DNA of 64,000 nucleotides from Alectoria sarmentosa (Eukaryota > Ascomycota > Lecanoromycetes > Lecanorales > Parmeliaceae). Location: assembly GCA_009733775.1 (NCBI GenBank), contig WOGZ01000043.1:1-64000 (forward strand), read 5' to 3'. Both the position numbers and the translations under genes were made by a program. Shown here piece by piece: positions 23,384 to 36,200 of the stretch; position 1 is the stretch's first letter; each line of letters opens with the position of its first letter. The notes under the pieces are model-generated. The model worked only from the letters and a program-made list of their open reading frames with translations, made no database searches and was not told the DNA's origin.

Positions 23384-26300
23384 TCAAACCCAAGCGGCCC
23401 ACCCAGCGAACAACACGGCCAAATTCCTCTCATCCGTCGCCTGCTGTATGAGTTCGTTGACCGTAGCAGTCACGCTCAGACTCTTGCTCAACTTCTTCGC
23501 CACGACGGTCAGTGCTCTGTCGGCCTCTCCGGGCTCGTTGTCTTTCTTCCCCCCCACGCCTTCTCCACTGGGGAGTGCCGGATTTTCCGTCTGCGCGTCT
23601 TGCATCTTCTTCAGACGCAGTGGGGACAGCGACCATTGATAGAGTGGGTCGTAGCGTAAGACATCCAGTATGGTCATGATGCTGTAAGATTCATTCCTCA
23701 AAGCATCGAGAGTAAATTCGCAGCAGCGCCGGAACACGCCTTCCGTCTTGGTGATACCCATCCCGTCTACCAAGTCGCGAGTAAGCCGAAAAGGTACCAC
23801 CTCAGGGACATGCAGGACTCGGCCTTGTTCGAAAGCGATACCGAGATCAATGTGCACCACTTCGCCAGTCATCTCATCGAGTAGAATATTCTGGCCGTGT
23901 CTGTCGCCCAGTCCGAGCACGTGACCAAGGATGGAGCTGGCCGCCACGGAGCGTGTATATGCGAGCCGCTTTTCAAACCAGACGTCAGGGTTTTGGAAAC
24001 GTTCCATGAAGAAGTAGCGCAGGACGGGGTGGAACTGGTCACAGACATTGCGGTAGGTCTTGATGCGTTGGTCGACAGATTTGGTCTGCACGTCGGCGAT
24101 GTACTTGCGGCAGTTGGTAGTCTTGAGGTCTTTTGGGAAGTGGCGCTGGTGTGCAGGTAAGAGGTAGTCGTGCAGTGGGGTAGTGTTAGCAACGAATTCG
24201 AGGATGCCCGCCGTTGCGGTCAAAGGGAGGACTTTGTAGGTGCGAATGCCGAGGTTGCGCTGGCGGGTGGCTCTTTGGGATTTCAGAAGGCTGCTAACTT
24301 GATCGAAGACTTGCTCCATTATCAAGTCTTGTCGAAGATCATCGCTGCCGCCCTTGAACTGTGATTTTTTAGCTTGCGTTCACTTTTCGTAGTCATGATG
24401 ACTTACCAACTGTTTGTATTTTAAGCCGTCCGTACCAATGGCGGTGATAATCTTTGGCATACTGATTCCTGAAGCTACGGCGAATTGGGGCTCATATCTT
24501 GCAATGACCGGAACATTTCCGTAGTCACAGTCTGGCCGGAGCTCAATCTTCATGGTTGGCGGAGGCACTCTCGACTTCGGTATGTCTTGTTCGATCCTCT
24601 GTCCAGTGTCGTACCTGCGCAGAGCCACTTTCGATCCCTGTTTGATCGCCGGATCGTCCAATTTTTGGATAGCAAACCTTACAAAGACAATGTTGCTGTT
24701 GTGCAGAGCAATCCAGGTATTCTGTATCTTGCTCGCTTTGAGCTCATGCACTATACTGCTTGCAGCCGCATGTCTTTTCCCCCCGGCGTCGTCCTTGCTT
24801 TTGGTTTTGAACCCCGTGAAGATCTGATACATTCCATGATACGGATGATCGAGACAGATCCTGAGCACCAATGAGGAGAGCAGCGATTGAAACTGTCCAG
24901 GCTTTTCCAATAACCGTGAGGACCACTGGTTCATGAGAGCGGCAAATTTTCTGCTCCCGACTTGGCCTACATGCCTTGAGACGGCCTTGTTGGCAATGTC
25001 ACTCTCGTAGTTTTCGAGCCACAGAGCGGAGAATCGCAGAGCGTCGTTTTCGTACTTGTCACAGGCCTTGAGACAGAGGAGGTAATTCTCCAAGCTTTGA
25101 CGGAGGAAAGTCTGTCGGCTCTCATGGAGCCGTTGGAATTCTCGATCGTCTATGTCAAACCATTGTTTCGCTTTTGCACGGTGATTTTTCAAGTTGTCGC
25201 GCTCCTTTGCTTGGGAACTTGCTAATTTTATCATTTTATCGAGGTCATCCACTTCTGCCTCTTTGCGTTCGCGAAGCTTCTGTATGCGCTGGAAGTCTTC
25301 CAATCCGTCTGCATTCTGCAACTGCTTGTCACAGAAAGATGCAAATTCATGGAAAACCTCGCCGGCTTCGTCTCCCTCGGACTCTCCACAAAGCTCCTTG
25401 ATCGCGGGTCCCAGATAGTGAGTGATGATCTCGTCTGGCTTCTCTAGCCTGGCTTCTGACATCTGATGTCCCTGGAACTCTGTCAGTAAGAGGCAAGTGG
25501 GAACGCCGACTCTTTCAAATGCTTACTAGCTTGGCAAGAAGCTCCGGCTTGCTAACTTTTATCAAGTGATCGTGCGAGTCTAACAACTCTCGAAGATCTT
25601 GTAGCATCCGAATCGAAGCTGTCATCTCACCTTGATCCCACAGCACATTTGCGCTTGCTAGCCGTACGACAGCACTAATATCGACACCGACTTCTTTGCA
25701 TGGCTTGACCAACTCAGTGAGGTATATAACAGTTGATAGGGCGTTCTGAATAGCGCCATGAGCCCTGCTCATGTGAGAAGATGCAACGAGTAGATGGCTC
25801 TCGAGGGAACGAGCGTCTCGCTGAGAGGTTTTCAGAAGATCTTGTAGCTTGGGCTTTTTACTCAGCGAACTGAACAAAGTTTCGCGGCACGAGATAATCG
25901 CCTTGACATGTTCGTAACTGCTTCTATTTAGCGTTGGGAACAACGTCATGATATAGGGTCTGAATCTCACCTCTCCGAATGCATCCAGAGTTCGCGGTCT
26001 TTAAAGCGCCCTAGCGCTTCGTACAGCTGTTCAGACCTTTTGGATGAGAAGACCTCGTCGGCTTCTGTCAGGATCGCCAGACTGCCTAAGATAGCGTGTA
26101 TAGAGGATTTTGCACCCTCATCCACCATGAGCTGATTCATGGAATCCGCAAATCCAGTGTTCAGCGAAGTGAGAAGACTCTCTGAGTCTGCGGCATTGTT
26201 GATACCTTGAAAGACCCGGAATATTGTGCTTGCGCTGCTGCTGTGCGATACCGGTACAGATATATCCCACTGTTCGAGCTTTCGGGCAGTACGGAGCACG

Positions 26301-29300
26301 GAATCTAAGGCGTTTGGCCCAGTGGTAATCATCTTGCTAAGTACTGACTGAGAGAGACCATTGAGGTCCAGACTATCAAGAGCCCTTACCATACCCTCTT
26401 CATCGATGTGACCTCCTCCACTTGAAGCACGAATTTGTCCATCGTAATGAGCGCCCCGAAAAGACAGACTCTTGAAGCCTGCATGCTCGTACTCAAGTCG
26501 TGCCATCATAGAAGACAAATTTGACGGCTGTTTTACTCCATAAAATGCGTCTTGTTCATCAATATTTTGATAGATATCTAGAAGGATTTCAGTTGGCTCT
26601 TGAAATTTAATGGCAGATGACCGCCGCCTTGATGGTTTTGCGGCTGTAGAGAAGTCGATCTCTACAAACAGGAGAGCGGTTTTGTACATGGAGCACTTGA
26701 GTGCTATAGCGGCTGCTTGCTGGTAGTCAAGATCAAGCCATTGAGACCGATCAGCTTCCGTGACTTCGTAGGGCAACGGCTGCGTTCTCAAGTACAAGAT
26801 TGCCTTGAGAAGGACCCGTACTCGATAAGTAAGAGTCTCATCAGTCTCGTTGCTAGTGCACTTTTGGAACAAATGTCGACATGCCTGTGACATGACACGC
26901 TTGGTAGTCTCATGACCACCAGCCTCTCTGAGAAGCACCAAATGCAGGATGTATGGGAAGGCATCTTCTGCAAGATCGTTAAGGCACTGGATTACTTGAG
27001 TGAGCTCTGACAGGAATGGATCATTGGCGGCCGAAAATGCAAGAGCTATGCCAAGCCGTTGAATCCATTCTGAGCCTGTCTGGTGCTCCTTCAACGCTAC
27101 GCTGTCTTGCAAATTTGACCATACCGTATTCCGCATATCTATTGCCGGCAGATGGTATTGTTTCCAAAGCAGACTCTGAATCAAAGAGGGCGGAAGGAAT
27201 TGCTCGCAGTCCAGATAATCATCTGTGTTAAGTGTCCCCGTGACAATTGATCTCAAGGTTGTTTCAGCCATTCCCACTTCGGTACTCTGGTCGCGCATCA
27301 AAACATCGCACAAAAGCCGTAAAAGGTTAGATCTGGAGCATGAAAACGGTGATACTTTCTGTATCGACGTTAATCTTAGTTCGTGCTCAACCTTGGTTTC
27401 GAAAGCTAACTCCCAGTCAATTAGACCTCTACTAGCATATGCACGTCCAAGAACTCGTCCAGCCCATAGGAGATAATTCGGCGAGGAGATTCCTCGTTGA
27501 CAAGTCTTCCACACCACCAACGCATATCGTGCAGCTTGCTCATCTGAACCTAGAATGTCGTCGCGGAAGTCTGAGGGTACCTCAAAAGGCGTGCATAGGA
27601 ATTTGAGTATCGCATCTTTGCTGGACTGATCCAGTAGGTTTCTTCCAGAGCGCTGGTCTTCAAGTAGCACCAGAAGAAGTTCGCTCTCATGAGTACCGAG
27701 TCTTGCGTTACCACCATTCTGAATATTACTGGACGTTTTGACTATTATTTTGAAGCATTTTGCCGACTCTTCGGTCAGATGTGGTGACGAATATCTCTCC
27801 AGGGAATCAACAAATTCGGCATGAAAAGCTTGTGCTCTTGACATGGTCGCCTTGAATTGGCTTTCTTGAGTTGTGCTATCTTGTGTAGACTCGAAAAAGG
27901 CTTTCATCGAGGTGAGCGTAGAGACGGCGTGACCAGCGAGAAAAGAAGGGACCTCTTCCAGGTAAGAAGCTCCATACTCGAGAAGGTATTGGACAATGGC
28001 AATGGCATCCTCTGAGCACTGTGCATCAATAAGAAATGATCTCAAAGATTGAAGTGTCATCTCTAGTGGATAGTGTTCTAGAGCTGTAGTCCCAGCCATG
28101 CATATCAATATTCGGATTCTCCGCAAAACCACACATGCACTAAGAGAGCCCAATTCTGGATGTATAGTGTTCAGTATCTCTCGAAAAACGTAGACGTACA
28201 GCTCCGGCGACCACAATGATTCTGGGTCGTAGATTGTACGACGGCAGAGACATTCGATCTCGTCGAGCAAGTATCGGGCCTTGAACGTAGGTTGCTGGCC
28301 CGGTGGTAGCACTTTGTTTGTGGAGACTTTCGAAACAATGTGTTGGTAAGCGGAATATGCATTCGCACATGCTGGGCGTTTCTGAAACCCCTTTTCAATC
28401 TGCGCGTCAGGATCCATGGTGGTGTAGAAGAGTGCTAAAATCTTGGCAAAATGTACGGTGATGAGTGAACTGTATCGCTCTTTTCCCAGAACATTCCGGA
28501 GATGGGTCTCAGCTTTTGAAGTCTGAATACCCGTTGACGCGGGCAGTGCAAAATCACGGCCTATGCTGTAAGCTGCGGCTCTGCTGAACGATGTCTCCAA
28601 GAGCTTCTCGAAGGATACGCCAAGGTCGTCAGCCAGTTGCGCTGCTTCGTCGACTTTGCCTCGCATGACAACATGCCCCACGACTTCATCTTGTACATCA
28701 TGGAGTAGTTCTGCGAGCGTAGCATAACCGAATACAGTGTAGGGAATGGACCTTAGAGGTTGCATCTCGAGCCAAGTGTAGAGGATCTGGGACACGAACA
28801 ACTTGAAGAGATCTTGCAACTTGTGTAGCTTGAGACTTGTCGTTATATGGCTCATGCAGTTCTTTGCGTATCCGGCTGAATCAGGCACGGCCGTTGGTGT
28901 CTCGAATATTGCATATACACAACGTCGTAGGAGCGTTGACCAGGAAGCGGCCAAGTGGGCAAGAACAAAGAGTCGCAGTGCAATCCCTTCAATCCAGTCA
29001 CGGTCTGTTGGGAGATTCCCTATAACGTCTTCAAGGATGTTTTCATGTTCTTTGAGGACAAAGAGACCGAAGATGTCTGCGATCTTGTTGCCAATGTAAA
29101 ACTTCACCGCCACGTTTCCTTGAGCCAGCACTTCGAAGAGACATGTCCTTGCCGATGTCAATGAAAGGCTTCTGGCATACTCAGGTCGGATCTTGATGAC
29201 TTTCTGAAGGAGGTCGGATATGCGGATATGGACATGAGGTGATGAGATGCCCTTCTTGAGGGCAACGCTGATGAACCATTTATACAGCTGCGCACCTAAT

Positions 29301-32300
29301 TCAGCAAGGTCGCTGCCTTCGCCATTTATCCACATTTCCGCTAAACCAGTCAGGACGTCCAAGCAAACACCCATCGAGACTTCAGACCTTTCCAAGTCGT
29401 ATGGGTGGATAATTCTCTGCGCAAGGTACTCAAGGAGCGTATTTGCATCTTCTTCGGCAATAGTGATGCCAGAATCAAGAAGTTCTCGAAGAAAGACCCT
29501 ACACATAAGAAAATCCCTGGCCTGTAGAGAAGTCAGGTAATCGAGGGTCGACGAGACAGCTCGAGATGCAACAATCGAAGTAAGATCATCGGGATCCTTC
29601 AATTTGGATAGGAAACATATCTTAGCGGCAATACAAGCTCGAAATGCATTGATGTTCGTTGAAGCGTCGACTTCGTAGTGGGTATTATCCATAATGAGGT
29701 CCTTCTCCCTGTCAGTGCTGATCTGGGATTCAAACTCACTGTCCAGATCCATTGCGTCTTGTTCCATGTCGACGGCGCTTGGATTATCAGAATGCAGAAT
29801 ATGGTGCCAGAACTTTTGATCAAAGTCTTGCGACATCGCAATGGCGCCATCCATAAGTATGTTCTTCCTCAGTGCTAGTTGATCGATTGGCCCAAGGACT
29901 GCACCAAACGACTCGAACAGACCTTTTGTCAACTCTCGACGCTCGTCATGGTGGAGTACGGATTGTTTGAGGCCAATCCTCAGATCCTGAAGAATGATTT
30001 TGAGTCGGCCGCTCTGGCGAACATCATGCAGCCTTGGACTGGAGAGTAGCGCGTACCCGATGATACTGAAGGAGATGGTGATGCGGATGTCTTCCGCGTT
30101 TATACTAGGTGTACGTTCCGCATGTTCCGTATTAGAGGAAAAGTGGCTTTGTAGAAGCGCCGAGCCTTCATTAACGAAGAAGTCAATCACTGAGGTAGCA
30201 AGTGTCTGAAACTTGGAATACGAGAGCCTAATCTCTGATGTCTCCAACTTGGAAATGGATACTTTTTTATCCTCGCATAGCAGTGGGTCGTCGGCCAAAA
30301 GGAGATACTTCATTAGCTTCCGGTCTCTTGCAATTTTTAAACTTACTTGGGATAGCATGCCCAAATTGAGAGATGGGCGAGAGCCCAGGAAGGGGGTAGG
30401 AAGACCGAGACAGACGCAGATCAATCTCAAAGTGCTGAATGTTGAAAAGTGCTGAAGGATAAACAGTGAGTTGCGACGGTCACGCTTCTTCGCTGTAAAG
30501 ATGTGAGCTCAGAGTTCTCTTTCCACGTGTTGGAATAAATACCTGGGTTCCATCGATGGAACAACCAACGAAGAACGTTTTCAGACGCCTCAGACGCGGA
30601 ACCAAGATTCTCTCGTCCTTTCAAGACTACCAATATTGTCCAAAGGGTAGTCGCAGACTCGTCACCCTCCGCTGGGCCGTTAAGATCAACGGATTTGGTC
30701 ATACCATCGGCGATGTCGGCGATATCAGCGTACTGTATTAAGGCCCAATCGAGGATAGATGCCATCAATTGGCATGCTGCTCTGCACGTGCTTCTGGATG
30801 TGATGAGCCGCGCTACTATTCGCCAAATTCGAAGCCAATAGTCTTTGAGGCCAATTTTGCGAGCAGCAGTCTGACTTGCCGCCCTAAGGTTGTTCAGTCC
30901 ATGATGACAAATGGGAATTGGGAGGTTATTACGTACGAAGTCATGGCTAACATAGCCCATGATACTATCGAACCATCGTTTTCGGAAAGACATGGTAGTA
31001 GCGCATCTAGATGACACTGTAAAGAGCCTTGGTCAAATTGTAGACCGTCATAGATGAAAACAATCATCTGCAAGCCATACAACTTCTCCGGCGACATTAA
31101 ACCTTTTACATGATGGAGAATGTCATCCATAGGATTTTCCAGTTTTAGCCGTTTGGAGTCTTGCGCTTTATCCTCGTCTAACGAGTCCTCACGAGCGATC
31201 GCAGCGTTTTGGAGTGCCACCGTGATAGCCGCGCTCCTGGAAATGAGACACCAGGGAGACTCTGCTCTGAGTCCGTCTAGTCGTACTTGAAGGGTCCTGG
31301 TACTTAAAGGCATTTGCCTTGATTTGGAACAGCTGGGATCTAAAAGAATAAGGTCATCTAATTGGAGTTGTCCCCTGTGTCTGCGTGAACAGTAATCGTT
31401 GCGCAAGACTTCAACCAGTGCCTGTAGAGTGGCATGGCAATCGCTTGTCTGATCTTCAGATATCATGCGGGGCAGCAGGATTTCTCCGTATGACAGGAAG
31501 GCTAGGAGTGTATCGTTGAGAGTGGCAGCCCCCTGTTTAGGCTCCCAGAATCGTCGCAGCAGTGGCAGCACCCTTTTCATGGTTTGCAATGGAAGGTCGA
31601 TGTTGATGGCAACAATGCGAGACATTATTGAATTGATGCAGTCGAAAGTAGCTTGCTGTGTTGAACTGACCTTCTGATATGACTGAAGCATTTCAACCAA
31701 CGTTGCGAGAATCACATCTGCTCTGTCGGAAATTGGTGCATTTGGCACTGAAGCAAGATGTTGTAGACAAAGAACGATTTGATCATCGCTGCCCTTGAGT
31801 TGAGGATCGGCAGCGTGCTGGGAGATGTTACTGCTAGACTTATGGCCATAATCGCCTATCGTACTTGGCGTTGCCGAACGACTAGGACCATCTCGATTGG
31901 GCCTTGAGCCATTGTGGAGCCTGACTCCATTCGACAAGCCAGACTCATTCAGCTCGGAGGGTCTATTCAAATCACGTGCTGCTTGCACGCAGAAGTCAAC
32001 TACTTCATGCCAATCATCTCCGAGAAAGTGCTCTGGATGAGCCTTGTACTCGAGGAGCGCCGCAAGGGCTCTAAAATAATTGGCGATCAAAGGCTCGCAA
32101 TAGCCACCATCCGCAGTGGGCAACGTTTGCATGATGTGTTCCACAATAGCCTTTACCGTTTTGTAACGCAACTTTCTTAGGCCAACCTCGACAACGGTTC
32201 GGACCAAGGCAGCACAAGCAGATAATCGAACTCCCACCTTAGTTTTTGTGGACTTGGAAGCTCTGGCGTAGGCGGACTTGTCAATCTTGGCGACTCGGAA

Positions 32301-32663
32301 GACAGATTCCAAGACTGTATGATAAGAATCATCTTTGGCATCCACCCTGGATTGAGCCGTCAGAAGACAATTCCTCATTCGGGTGGATGAGCACCAACGT
32401 ACAGGTCCGCATTATCACGGTTCGAGTTGATTATTCTTTTCAAATCTGTTTCTGATCTTAGGCACATCCGAGTTGCGTTGGAATCCACGTACCAACCAGA
32501 GCGACGCTTCGGTCCTCCACCCTCTCAGAGCGTAATTTTTCTTGTATCGCTTAGCTTTTAACGAGGAAGTGGAAGTCTTTGCAAGGTCGAATGTTGACTC
32601 ACCAATGGCTCCGTTGAAACCGGGCTCATCCTTGAGCCTCTTGACGCCTTTTCCCCGCGCCAT
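23384..32663 (-). CDS. tel1: Tel1/ATM phosphatidylinositol-3-kinase-like checkpoint kinase
   Basis: About ten exons on the minus strand encode roughly 2,940 aa, as expected for fungal Tel1. The inferred exons are 32663-32603, 32549-32493, 32445-32403, 32346-30937, 30883 to about 30527, about 30434-25971, 25923-25527, 25471-24407 and 24358-23384. The N-terminus reads KLRSERVEDRSVALV then DLKRIINSNRDN, the conserved TAN region. HEAT/FAT sequence follows. The kinase domain has FKGGSDDLRQD, the catalytic loop GLGDRHGQNILLDE and the metal-binding HIDLGIAF. The FATC end is DERNLAVLFAGWAAWV, which gives confidence in the stop. Tel1 signals double-strand breaks and maintains telomeres in the nucleus. 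The join between the fifth and sixth exons is uncertain: GTATTT and GTGGAA donors are possible, and only the latter keeps the frame cleanly. Confidence 0.93.
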
Positions 32664-32906
32664 GCTGCAAATTCAGTAGACTGTTGGGAAAGAGTCGAGG
32701 CAGACGCTGGAGTCAACATGTTTATGAACTCGGTGAGTTGTGAATTGAGACAGATGTGTCATTCGTTTGTATCAACATACGCTTGGTTGATAGCTATATA
32801 AAATTACATTCACTACTACATGGCGGCTCGTAGCTAAACACTGTGTTGAAAGGATCGGAAAGTGCATCCCCATCCTGCCATGCTTTTGTCGGCAGACTTT
32901 CCCTCT

Positions 32907-33156
32907 TTAGCGTGTGCACAAATGTGTGCCAGTCTTGGCACCGAGAAAATCGAGCCCTCTGGGTCAGCTACAAATTTGGAACCTGCTCCTCAAATTCTCA
33001 TCTTTTAACCTCCGTATTCGCTCTGTTATCAATTGCAAAACAAATAGAGAGTACAACAAGAATTGAAAGATTCAGGCAGAGTGCAATAGGTGTCAAAGCA
33101 GGATGCGAATTTGCCAGCGCCAAGATTTTAACTACAGACTTTTGTGCAGACACTAC
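32907..33156. repeat. Element E2 with terminal inverted repeats, in the Tel1/Nup192 divergent promoter
   Basis: The left arm starts TTAGCGTGTGCACAAA at 32907 and contains GTCTTGGCACCGAGAAAA. The right arm, read on the minus strand from 33156, is GTAGTGTCTGCACAAA followed by AAAATCTTGGCGCTGGCAAA. Arms are about 55 to 60 bp and enclose about 130 bp without an ORF. It is clearly related to the element at 18551-18968, and several differences are C/T or G/A. It lies in the 605-bp region between the Tel1 start (minus) and the Nup192 start (plus). Confidence 0.65.
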
Positions 33157-33268
33157 TTTACTTTAAATTACCTTAGAGTAATTCAAGCGCGTTTGCCGCA
33201 AAAGGTTCGCGTCAGCCAAACACTCCCAGTATCAACGTACTTACTGTCCAGCACATATTCACTGCCTT

Positions 33269-36200
33269 ATGGAGGAAATTGGGGGCTTGGTGGGTCTGCG
33301 AGATCTCCATCAAGACTTGCTTGCCTTGGAAGCGTCGCGGTTCCGCAATGTCGAACGGCTCTGGGCTGATCTAGAAGCGCGTGTCAATGAATTCAGGCAA
33401 CTTCTAGACAAGCCGGCAAAGAATGAGAAAAGCCGCAAACTGCTATCGCTAGGTAAGAATCTAGAGGCCCAAATTCGAGGCCTGCTCGTTCGGGAGGACT
33501 GATATAAGGCGTCTGAGCAGAGGTTGTTACCCTCGATGAAGTGGAATATTCCATCAACGATCAATTCCGTGAGACCGCTGCACAGCTTGCAGATACACTC
33601 GATTTAGACGAGCTTGAATCAGCACGGCTCTTGATTGAGTCAGGGAGGAATGCGAAAAAGCTTGATAGATCGAAAGCCGCACTTGCAATCATACACTTCC
33701 ACGAACACCGACTTTTTCTTCTCGAATGCATGCGCCTTCTGCTTAGACAATCACACGATCTAGAAGGCACAGAAAGTGTGCGAGATATAGCGCGTCAACT
33801 GGTTGGGTTGATTCTTGAGACAAAGGACGGCCCGGCTAGGAATGGCTCCCTGTACACGCAAAAGTGCCTCAACGCAATGGGTGGGATTGAGAATTGGCTC
33901 CAATTGTTGGGAGAGCGCCATCAAGGAAACGTGGCGCTGGGACAAACGACGAGGACCGAATACACCGATATTCTAGAGTTTCAGCAAGCGAGCCTGGCAG
34001 AGCAACACGAATCTTTAGGGGCAATCGTCACCTATCTTATCAAAGCAGGTCATACTGGTGTTGAGGATTTCCATAAACTCCTAGATTATCTTCCAAAGTT
34101 GGACAGGTGGAACAGTATAGCCGTACATTATGTTCCGATGATAATAGCCTTCACATCCCAATTTGGGTCACCGGATGGAGGTGGGGTATTGCGGGATGCA
34201 AGGATGCTCAACAGCAAGATATTGGACAACAAAGATAAGGCACCATGGATCCTACGAAACCTCCAAGCCGCTATAATCACGTGGTGGCTGTCCGAGTACT
34301 CGGGGTGGTATCTCGAACAGCCGACAGGATCTCCTGTGCAGAATGTCAATCTCGAAGCCGAGGCCCAGGCGCGGTCAGAGGCATTTTCCCAAGCCTTGAG
34401 AGATGGTGCATTTGAATGCACTCTCACAATATGCTCACACGTCATCCCGGAAGAGTGGTATGATCCCGCAAGGACCGGATTAGTTGATCTTTTGCTTCGA
34501 GATTCCGTGCCTCTGCCCAGCGAACTACCGCTGTATTCGACATACTTCCAGCAACTAGTAATGGAGCAATTTGAGGCTTTTGCAGACACTTTCGTCGCCA
34601 ATATGCCAGACACCTTGCGGCGCTTCAAATTGGAAGAAGATGACCAAAGAAAGAAACTCCGGTCAGGGTTCTCAATGGACGGCGTCACGGAGCAAACTTT
34701 CCACTTGGAAAGGTTTTTGATGATTATTTCCTTTGCCTTCGGCCACCGTGCCAACGCTGCGCAAGCTTTTTGGGGTGATTTGGATAGTAATCTCTATGGA
34801 TTTCTGCAGTGGGCTTCAAGAAGACTATCTACGCCATGTGTAAGTGCTTTCTGCGAAATGCTGAGTTCAATCTCGGAAGGTGAAGAATCCGCTGGATCGG
34901 CGCATCGCTTTCTTCTTGAAGAAGGCAACGCGGTGGCTGCCAAGATACGCAGGTCGGCCTCATTGAGCTGGGCCCAGATCTTTGCCGAGTTAAGCCTCTA
35001 CACCTCCAAAAGCCGTGAACAGCCAATGGCCAACCGATCTGCCAATGACTATAGAGGAAAACATAATCCGGCTGACATTGATGAGCCTGAGAGCGCACAC
35101 ATGCTGGAAAGCTATCTACGATTAGCTACACACCTCTGTGGTGAAAGTGCTGAAGTACGATCTTGGATCATGACCCAACCCAATTTTCCCATTCTCGAAG
35201 TGCTTTTCCAATTATGCAACAGCGCGGTCCCAAGCCGTCTACAAGCGTGTGCCTTCAAGCTCATTCGATCCCTCTTGACTGAGAAATCGGTAGAAATTGG
35301 CATGGCTGTTTGGGCGTCTCTGGACCATTGGGTCTCTGGCGCTTTCTCTCACAGCTTTCCTAGACCGCCGAGGGCCACGACTCCTGCTGCTTGGGCAGAA
35401 GAAGTGACCTTTCCAGCTATTGCTGGAAGCTTTGAGCAGACATGCGAATTCATTTGTCTATTGCAAAGCCTTGTGAGTCCAGCTGTCCCAGATACGGGGC
35501 TTAATGACCAGCTACCGTTTCCAGAAACACTAGGATCTGCATATCGAATGGCAGGCATCGAACCGTATATTGACTTCGTGTTTGACCGAATCTTTGCCTC
35601 GAAGCTACCACATGGCGAAGACCAACTCCACCATAGGATCATGACATTGAACATCATGAGCCTTGCAGCGCTCTGCTTGCGCACCTTCAACGAGGACCTC
35701 GTTATCCTGGCGAATCGCTCGACAGTGGCTGTGGATGAAGCGATGAATACATCTTCCTTGTTGACTTATGTCCGCCTACACCCTTTCAGCCGCGTGATGG
35801 AGTGGATGTTCAACGACCGCGTGCTACAGCAGCTCTTTGCTTCTGCGGAACATGACATAGAAGAGGTTTCGAGTGCCTCCCCCGACTCTCCGCTCATTCT
35901 TGGTCTTCTTCGCACGATTGAAGTTATGAACCTTATAATCGATCTTCAGTCTACGTACCTGGACGTTGTGCGACCTCTTATCAAACTGCAATCGGCGGGG
36001 CGTAGACAACCGGTTCTCAATCCGTCACTAGCATCATTTGAGGATACCGTTGCATTGAAAATAGACCTGATAGTCGCTTTGGGTCTTTACTCGGGTGTTG
36101 GTAACCAGGAGCTCACTGTGGGCTCCCTGGAGCTATTGGGGAAACTTGCAAGCTCAAGGAAACTCAACGTCCAAGCGACTCCGGGACTGAACCAGAGACT

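Noticed and set aside
34128..34754. 208-codon minus ORF inside Nup192
   Set aside because: Antisense of a conserved nucleoporin exon; no ATG context or motif.
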